The notes under the pieces: model-generated
What the model was told of the DNA's origin: nothing
Database searches by the model: none
The model's input: only the letters and a program-made list of their open reading frames with translations
Source: Magnolia sinica
Taxonomy: Eukaryota > Streptophyta > Magnoliopsida > Magnoliales > Magnoliaceae
Direction of reading: 5' to 3'
Assembly: GCF_029962835.1 (NCBI RefSeq)
Contig: NC_080588.1
Span: 49,397,001 to 49,461,000 of the forward strand
Length of the DNA: 64,000 nucleotides
Position numbers and translations under genes: made by a program
In this document: positions 57,540-64,000 of the stretch, in pieces
Layout: the number at the start of each line of letters is the position of its first letter
Numbering within the stretch: the first letter of the stretch is position 1

Positions 57540-58740
57540 TCAGACGTGACCTTGAGGCTCACTTTGATGTATGTTTGTATATCCACTCCGTTAATCTATT
57601 TTTCCAGTTTATTTTAAGGCATGATACCAAAAATAAATTAAATACAAATTTTATGTGGACAACTCCACTAGAGGTGTACACGAGTCGAGTTAGCTCGTTA
57701 GCTCGCTCGGATTGACTCGGAAAAGCTTGACTCGACTTGGATCGAAATTGTGTTCGAGCCGAGTCGAGCCAGTTTTAATAAGCTCGAAACATTTCAAGTC
57801 GAGTCCGAGCTAGACCTAGTTCGACTCGACTCGACTCGGTTTGGATCGGATCGACTCATATCGATTGTTGAGTTGAGTATTTATATGATTTTTTTTAAAA
57901 AAAAACCCTTAGTCCCTTACCCGTTCACACAACCCTAACTCTAGCAGCCAGCGCCCAAATTGTCTTGAGTTGACTCTCTCCCGTTCGCCCAACCTTAACC
58001 CGTTCGCCCAAATCCTCTCGGTCGTCCGTTCACCTAAATCCAAACCAAACTTCTCACCATTCTCTAGCTCCCAGCGATTACTCTCCTTCCAGTGTCTATC
58101 CGGACGACCGACAACTGAAAGTGAGTCTCCTCTCCTCTCTCTCCATTTTTCCAGCGTTTGTCCGGCGAGCACTATTCATCTGATTAGCGGTCCCCACCCG
58201 ACCACTGGCCGGGTGCCTCTGGTATAGTCGGACGGTTGCTATGGCCCAATCAAACAGTCAAAACGTCTCGAAAACTCGGTTCAAACCAGATTGAACTATT
58301 GACCGAGCCGAGCTGCTGACCCAAGCTCGAAGGCTGAGCCGAGCTCGAGCTGGGCAAAGCTCAGCTCGGATCGACTCGTGTACACCTCTAAACACCACAG
58401 GAAAAGTAGTGATTGAATGCCTACCATTAAAAATTTCCTAAGTGCTCACCATAATGTTTATTTGCCAACCAACCTGTAGATGAGATTACATAGATCTAGA
58501 TGAATGGGAAAAACAAATATCATCTTGATCCAAAACTTTTTTTTTTAAGCTCCCTGGAAGTTTTTAATGGTAATCATTCAATCACCACTGTTTGTTGTGG
58601 TGTGATCCATCTGAGATTTGGATTTACTTCATTTTTGCACATTTGTCCTAAAATGATCTGAAAAAAAATAGATAGATGGCGTGGATATACAAACATGCAT
58701 CAAGGTGGGTCCCATGGTCACGGCATCACGGAACTGGGTT
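57540..58740. mobile_element. MITE hosting a hAT insertion
   Basis: Left GATGTATGTTTGTATATCCA at about 57566 and right complement TGGATATACAAACATGCATC at about 58682-58701. The middle is interrupted by the hAT element 57669-58390; without it the MITE would be about 480 bp. Confidence 0.6.
57669..58390. mobile_element. hAT non-autonomous element, 722 bp
   Basis: Inverted ends TAGAGGTGTACACGAGTCGA and CGACTCGTGTACACCTCTA. The flanking 8-mers are AACTCCAC (57661-57668) and AACACCAC (58391-58398). The ends are packed with GAGCTCG and GACTCGA units in both orientations. No transposase. The pyrimidine-rich middle (57910-58150) gives spurious ORFs. Confidence 0.85.
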
Positions 58741-58779
58741 TTACCTAGGCCTGATCCAACGATTGCATGGTTCGAAATA

Positions 58780-61165
58780 AAACCGTTACATGAAGTTGTA
58801 TGATGAGTGTTTCGTCCAGGCGTCAACATATCAAGTACTATACAACATCTAACACATCAAAATGGTCGGCCAGGGCATGAAGAACACTTGATTCAAGGGC
58901 CAGGTTAGAATACACTGTAGAGAAGAATGATATTTGCTGATTTCTTCCAAATCATGTGTCTACCATACCTGATGTGTGGATCATCCTGATTTTCATGATA
59001 GACGACATCCATGCCAAGGCCAACATCTTGAACGGTTTGGATGTCATACTCACATGACACATGGGCAATTATGCACTAGTTGAGCAATAACCAATTGAAT
59101 GTGTGCAAGACAACTTCAATGGAAACTTTCATTAGAGTAACATTCCTCAAACAAACAAGTCATCTAGAGGCCCATTAGATTAATGGACTAGATTAGGAGA
59201 GCTTTGGCACCATGAGTGTGAGATGCATTGTTGACCTAAAATGGCTTACGGCACACCACTAGATGAGGGAGTCAAAAAGTTTAAACTAGTGTAGAAATGG
59301 CTTAGCGCACCCCACGGGTTGTAACGGGCCTAACTTGTCAATCCGATCTTCAGTTTCGCCATAGAATAATGTTGGAAAGGTTTCAATGAGTTCTACAAGG
59401 AAGCAATGCTACTGGGAAGTTATCCTTGACCAATTTTGTAGATAAAGGTCATTTACTAGGTCAAATTTGCATCCAAAGTTAGAAGTTTTACCTTGAGTTA
59501 GCTGTCGTCATTTCTTTACATGTTTTAGGGTTGTTAGCATAATTGCTTGCATAAGTATTATTTATTTTTGAAATTTAATTGATATATTAGGATTAATATG
59601 ATTTCTACTATTTTTATTATTATTATTATTATTATTTTTTTTTTGAAAATTGTTTGGTTAGGTTAGGTTAGAGTTTTGTATGTGTGATGTGTGCAAATCA
59701 GTCCAATCCAATTGAACATGTTATGTAGATTCGCGCGAACCAGTGTATTTAAGTTCTAATTGTGATTATAGCTTGCCAGATTGAAATGAAGGTTTTCTCT
59801 TAAAGACAAGGGTTTCTCTCAAATACGAATGGTTTCTCTCTATGGACAAGGGTTTGCGAGGTGAGAGGGTTTCTAAACGCTTGTAAAGGCTTGGAAATGA
59901 TTTTTTGCAAGGGGTTGTGCATTACAAGAGGAGATTGAGTGCTTCTGTAATCGAAGAAGTTGAGTGTGTAAATTCTAAGGTATTTGGTTATAGTTGATTT
60001 TTATTACTTTGTACTTGAGTTTTTTTTCCTCGCAAGGATTTTTCATGTCAAATATCTTATGTTCTATAGTTACTTGTTTTATTATTTGATTATTCTGCTT
60101 TATTTAATTCTTCTATCTTCGTTGAATGTGCTTACATAAAGTGCATAGGTTAGTGACGGTATTAAATCTGAATTTCTAATACATAGGTTTGATATAGTTT
60201 AATAGAAACTCCTCCCCAATTCGCTGCTGCTGTGGTTCTTGAGTCTCGAGGAGCAATCCAGTGTCAATCACGTCACACCATCACTCTTTTGCTGCAATCT
60301 GATGATACAAGTAGGGCTGCATCGCATACCCTCGTATATTGGTTCAGATCTTATCCAGTGTCCATCATGACTATAGATCAAAGGGGTTGCTTAGTTCCTT
60401 CCACTTTTATAGTAGCTTTGGTGGATTGTTGTAAAGAGATTGTCCCTCTTTAGTTTTATAAAGATTCACCAACCTAAATTGTGTAGATTCATTGGATCCT
60501 GCAAGCTTCCATTGACGGACCAAATTATAAACATTACCTTCATCAGGAAAAGATAACAATTCCAATTGATGCCTATGAAAGATGATATCATAGATAGCAC
60601 CTGGACTGAGGAAAGATTAATTAAATAGAAAGAGCATTCATATGGCAGTTAGCGACAGTTAAACAAGAGAATTCCAGGTGGACTATGAATATAGTTTCGT
60701 GAGAACCTGGACTTCAACAAAGTAAGATTCTCCAAAAATAGCTATTATTATATAATAGAAATTCTGGATGGAGGAATCTAAGTCGAGTTAGAACGCGGGC
60801 CAGCCAAACAGAGCACATGAACCCGGAATCTAAGCCATTGGTCAGGGCCCAAAAGTCAACTCCATCAAAGTAGGTCACATGTTGATGTCGATCATGCGTA
60901 TATATCATTTGTTGGCATTTTTTTATATTCTCCCTTTAGTTTTTGACAATCTGAATTCCCACAAGAAACACACTGAATTCAACAACCGTACACATTCACT
61001 GTCCACGTGTGGCTCGTTGGATCAGAAGAAATGGAATCATTATCGATAACTTTTGTATCATATTGGAAACTAGTGAGCGGAAATTGAAAGAAGTCAATGG
61101 GCTCATTCTTCTCTATTTTGCTGGTGACCAAGCTATTTGATTTTTCAATCATTTTCCTTAATTGA
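58780..61165. other. No gene seen; possible old LTR
   Basis: 58780-59500 shows nothing recognisable. Between about 59500 and 60140 the sequence has the texture of a copia LTR end (GTGCTTCTGTAATCGAAGAAG, then CTTGAGTTTTTTTTCCTCGC), with an (ATT)n run at 59610-59640; no partner is in the window. A 73-codon plus ORF at 60232-60453 has no recognised family. Confidence 0.35.
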
Positions 61166-61169
61166 TAAT

Positions 61170-62107
61170 GTCAAAGAGGGAGTCGGTGAGGATTCAAATA
61201 GGCTCTTTCAGAATTAGCAAAAATCTAAGGAAAATATTCTCCTAACCAGCCTACAAAGAAATACTAAGGAGCTAAGACTGAAAGAGGCTCAGAAGATGAA
61301 TTTTTAGAATCAGAAACAATGCTTCTAAAAGCACGATATAGTGAGCAAAGGACTGGAGGAGCTAATGAATATTTTCGACCTTCTGCCATTGCACCTACAA
61401 CCATAAAAAGAGATGGCTTAATGATTTCCAATTGTGTTGAATTTGGAAATATCACTAAGTTGAGCCAATAAGCCAAGAAAGCAGTCAATTCACAAGAAGA
61501 ACTATATTCAGTAGTATGCTGGATATTCTCACAAGCAATCTTGAGGTCTTGATGATTTTGACCTGTAAAGCTGTCAAAGTAATGATGTAATTATTAGACA
61601 GGTTATATGAAAATAAATATATGATGAAGATTTTGAAGAAGAAAAGGAATTATACGACAAGTTTTGAGAGAAACAAGCCAGCCAGTCAAGGGAATTAATT
61701 TCGTTAGGTTGTGAGAAATTAACCATTTCTCTAAACAGTTTAAGAGAAGTTTCTGAAACTTCAGACATGTCGCGGCCTGAAGAAGTAAGAATGAATTCTT
61801 CATTTGAGGGCATATATTCGTCGAAGATATTACCCATGATAGGAAGGCTCGCTATGCGAAAGAGGTCCCACAAGGTGATGCTGATCTCACCCAAACCAAG
61901 ATGGAATGAATTGGTAATTGGAGACCAGTGATTAAGAAAACCATAGAAAATAGTTGCATCCCCGAAAAAATGTTTTGATGTAGCTATGATTGCATCAAAA
62001 AGACCGATCTACTTCAGTATGACAGTATGTTTTTGAATAATAGCACGAGCCCAAGTACTATAAATAGCTTGAGATGATAAAAGACCTTTTGTCAGGAATT
62101 TGTCCAT
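61170..62107 (-). pseudogene. Plant mobile domain (PMD) gene remnant
   Basis: Exon 1 runs in one frame from ATG 62107: LTKGLLSSQAIYSTW, IGLFDAIIATSKHFFGDAT, FYGFLNHWSP, GEISITLWDLFRIASLPIMG, FDEYMPSNEE. After an intron with acceptor CTTTACAG (about 61562), exon 2 reads ELTAFLAYWLNLVIFPNS, SLFMVVGAMAEGRKYSLAP and, after a stop, VGWLGEYF. This is the PMD fold found in MAIN-like proteins and in transposons. In-frame stops occur at 62011-62009, 61266-61264 and about 61222. Sequence at 62349-62108 may hold a further 5' piece. Whether it is a host gene or transposon cargo is open. Confidence 0.7.
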
Positions 62108-62577
62108 TCTTCAGGGTAAGTTTTCGTTGAAGAAGCACTGTCGGGCAATCTCGAAGAAATGAGTGGGAAATAACTGATGAGACTATAACAAGGGCACAAA
62201 AATTGCATTTTACAGACCATGCCGACTATCTGATGAGATTTGTCTTCTTCTAAACATCCTTCTAAAATGCTTGGCTCTATCTTAATCCAATTATTTACAA
62301 AAACAAGACCATTTCGTTGATCAGAGGGTTTGTTACGTAAAATTGGCATGTGACGCCGTAAATTGTAGGAATGATGATTGTTTCATTTGCAGAGGGGTTA
62401 TGAATCTCCAAGGACTTTTCATTGATCTCTATCTAATGCCAAGTATGTTGGAAAGTTTGTTTAGACTTTGAAGACGAAGACTTCGAGTGCTTCATATCTG
62501 TGAAATAAAGATGACCGAATCAGATATTAGACTAAGTACAGAAGAGTTGCGTGGGCAACAAGTTTGGCAGCCAGACG

Positions 62578-62905
62578 AATGGTTGTGGTCATAACGAACA
62601 ATGGGTTGTGGTTGTCATCCACAATGGGTCGTGATTGACAACCATGACCCAATGTGGATGATGACCACAACCTTATGTGGATGACGACCACGACCGAAAG
62701 GAAAGGTCGTGGTTATTATGAACAATGGGTCATGGTTGTCATCCACATTGGATCGTGGTTGGGAAGCACCACCTATTGTACATGACAAACATGACCCAGA
62801 CGAAGGGTCGTGGTTCACATGCACAATGGATCGTGGTTGTCATTCATATTAGATCATAGTTGTCAGCCACGAGGCCCATGGCCCAATCTGGATGAAAACA
62901 TGATC
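62578..62905. repeat. GGTCGTGGTT motif array, part 1
   Basis: GGGTCGTGGTTGTCATCCAC and ATGACCACAACC-like units alternate in orientation about every 20-40 bp. Non-coding. Confidence 0.8.
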
Positions 62906-63094
62906 CATCGCTCAAAAAGGCTTCCGTCTAAGTCATATTCTCTGAAATAATAGGTAACTTCTTCAAAGTGCTCTGACACCATGCAATTATTGATCCAAGG
63001 ACAAGGGCATTTTCATCTGAAACAATTTATAACATTTGTCAGAAGGCCACTCTCGGAATAATTGGGAGGTAAGACCATGCATTAAGGCCAATAC
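62906..63094. other. Spacer between array parts
   Basis: About 190 bp of non-repetitive sequence without a gene. Confidence 0.5.
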
Positions 63095-64000
63095 GGAGGG
63101 TCGTGGTTATGAAGAACAATGGGTCGTGGTTCACATGGACAATGGGTTGTGGTTCTTTTGTCGTAGTTATGATGAACAATGGTTTGTGGTTGTCATCCAC
63201 GTTGGATCATGGTTGTGAACCACGACCCAGTGTGCATGGCAACCATGACCCGGACCAAGGGTCATGGTTCACATTCATAATGGATCGTGGTTGTCAACCA
63301 CGCATGCGAACCACGACCCTTTGTTTGGGTCGTGGTTTTACAACGTGAAAGGTTGTGGTTGTCAACTACGAAGGGTTGTGGTTGTCACTGTCAATGAATC
63401 GTGATCCAGTGTGCATGACAACCACCACCCGGATGAAGGATCATGGTTGACATGCATAATGTGTCATGGTTCAGATGAACAATGGATTGGGGTTGTCATA
63501 CAAAGTGGATCGTGGTTGTGAACCACGACACCCACTGTGTTGTGGATGTGAAAAATACAATCCTTATAACATGACAACCACGATCCATATAACATAATAA
63601 CCACGACCCATGTAACATGAAAATCATGACCCATATAGCATGAAAACCATGACACATAACAACTGCCAACCACGACCCATGTAGCATGTAACCATGACTC
63701 ATAAAACATGACAATCATGACGCATCAGTGTGGGCCCAACGAGTTGCGCTTTTTTCACGGCCCTAAAAAGAACGATCCTTATAACATGACAACCACAACC
63801 CAATTGGCATGTGAACCACAACCCTTGGTTTGGGTCGTGGTTTGACGATGTGAAGGGTTGTGGTCGTCACATACGAAGGGTCGTGGCTATCACGTACGAA
63901 GGGTCGTGGTTGTCATTGTCAATGGTTGATGTTTGATTTATTGGAGGGTGGAAGGTTTCAAAACGTGAAGTCATGGTCTTAAACTATCAATGTGGAGGTT
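63095..64000. repeat. GGTCGTGGTT motif array, part 2, to the window edge
   Basis: Dozens of GGTCGTGGTT and AACCACGACC units in mixed orientation, spaced by variable ATGAACAATGG and CATCCACATTGG-type linkers. Near 63540-63720 the phase is ACCCATNTAACATGAAAACC. All ORFs here are translations of the repeat. The array continues beyond the window. Confidence 0.8.

Noticed and set aside
63464-63718. Repetitive ORF rich in His/Trp/Tyr
   Set aside because: Translation of the GGTCGTGGTT array; composition follows the repeat.
62578-64000. CRISPR-like array
   Set aside because: Eukaryotic context, irregular spacers, and repeats in both orientations.

Overview
The window is nuclear DNA of a flowering plant. 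It has spliced genes with GT..AG introns, FAR1-type Mutator, hAT, CACTA, Ty1/copia and Ty3/gypsy elements, many small inverted-repeat elements and long (TA)n and (GA)n runs. I see no bacterial, organellar, tRNA, rRNA or CRISPR signature. The dense 'GGGCCCACC-ATGATGTATGT' MITE background makes me think of a magnoliid-type genome, but that is only an impression.

Region 1 (1-10.7 kb) is a nested transposon block. An 8.3 kb FAR1/Mutator-like element (810-9138) has about 1.6 kb inverted arms and a decayed transposase gene on the minus strand. It is bordered by three copies of a roughly 545 bp MITE, all abutting (TA)n runs. The block lies between two arms of an older inverted repeat (1-221 and about 10470-10690). 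Region 2 (11-25.1 kb) holds the one gene that looks functional: a four-exon minus-strand gene for a two-helix LHC-like stress-enhanced protein (SEP1 type; exons 24923-24974, 24694-24801, 15944-16122, 14247-14351). Its 8.6 kb second intron carries two hAT-like elements with 8-bp target duplications, nested inner elements, a Tourist-like MITE and a SINE-like repeat. A short-LTR cluster sits in intron 3.

Region 3 (25.1-34 kb) has MITEs, one with an 11-bp direct flank repeat, hAT-like debris and a degenerate copia element (28050-33203). Region 4 (34-55.7 kb) is one nested insertion. A Tat-like gypsy element (33999-55731, flanked by AACCG) carries an antisense multi-exon gene remnant with its own TATA-like box, a 1.2 kb solo LTR in its reverse transcriptase (flanked by TATCC), and a 9.5 kb CACTA element in its 5' LTR. 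The CACTA element has no visible transposase but carries fragments of unrelated host genes, all on the minus strand: NAC transcription factor, CCT-beta chaperonin, CYP704-like P450, DJ-1, and probably a PIN auxin carrier.

Region 5 (55.7-64 kb) has the second half of the MITE split by the gypsy element, further MITEs, a 722 bp hAT element with an 8-bp duplication, a decayed plant-mobile-domain gene and an unusual array of GGTCGTGGTT motifs in alternating orientation that runs to the window edge. Apart from SEP1, nearly every coding frame is dead, often by in-frame stop codons rather than frameshifts.
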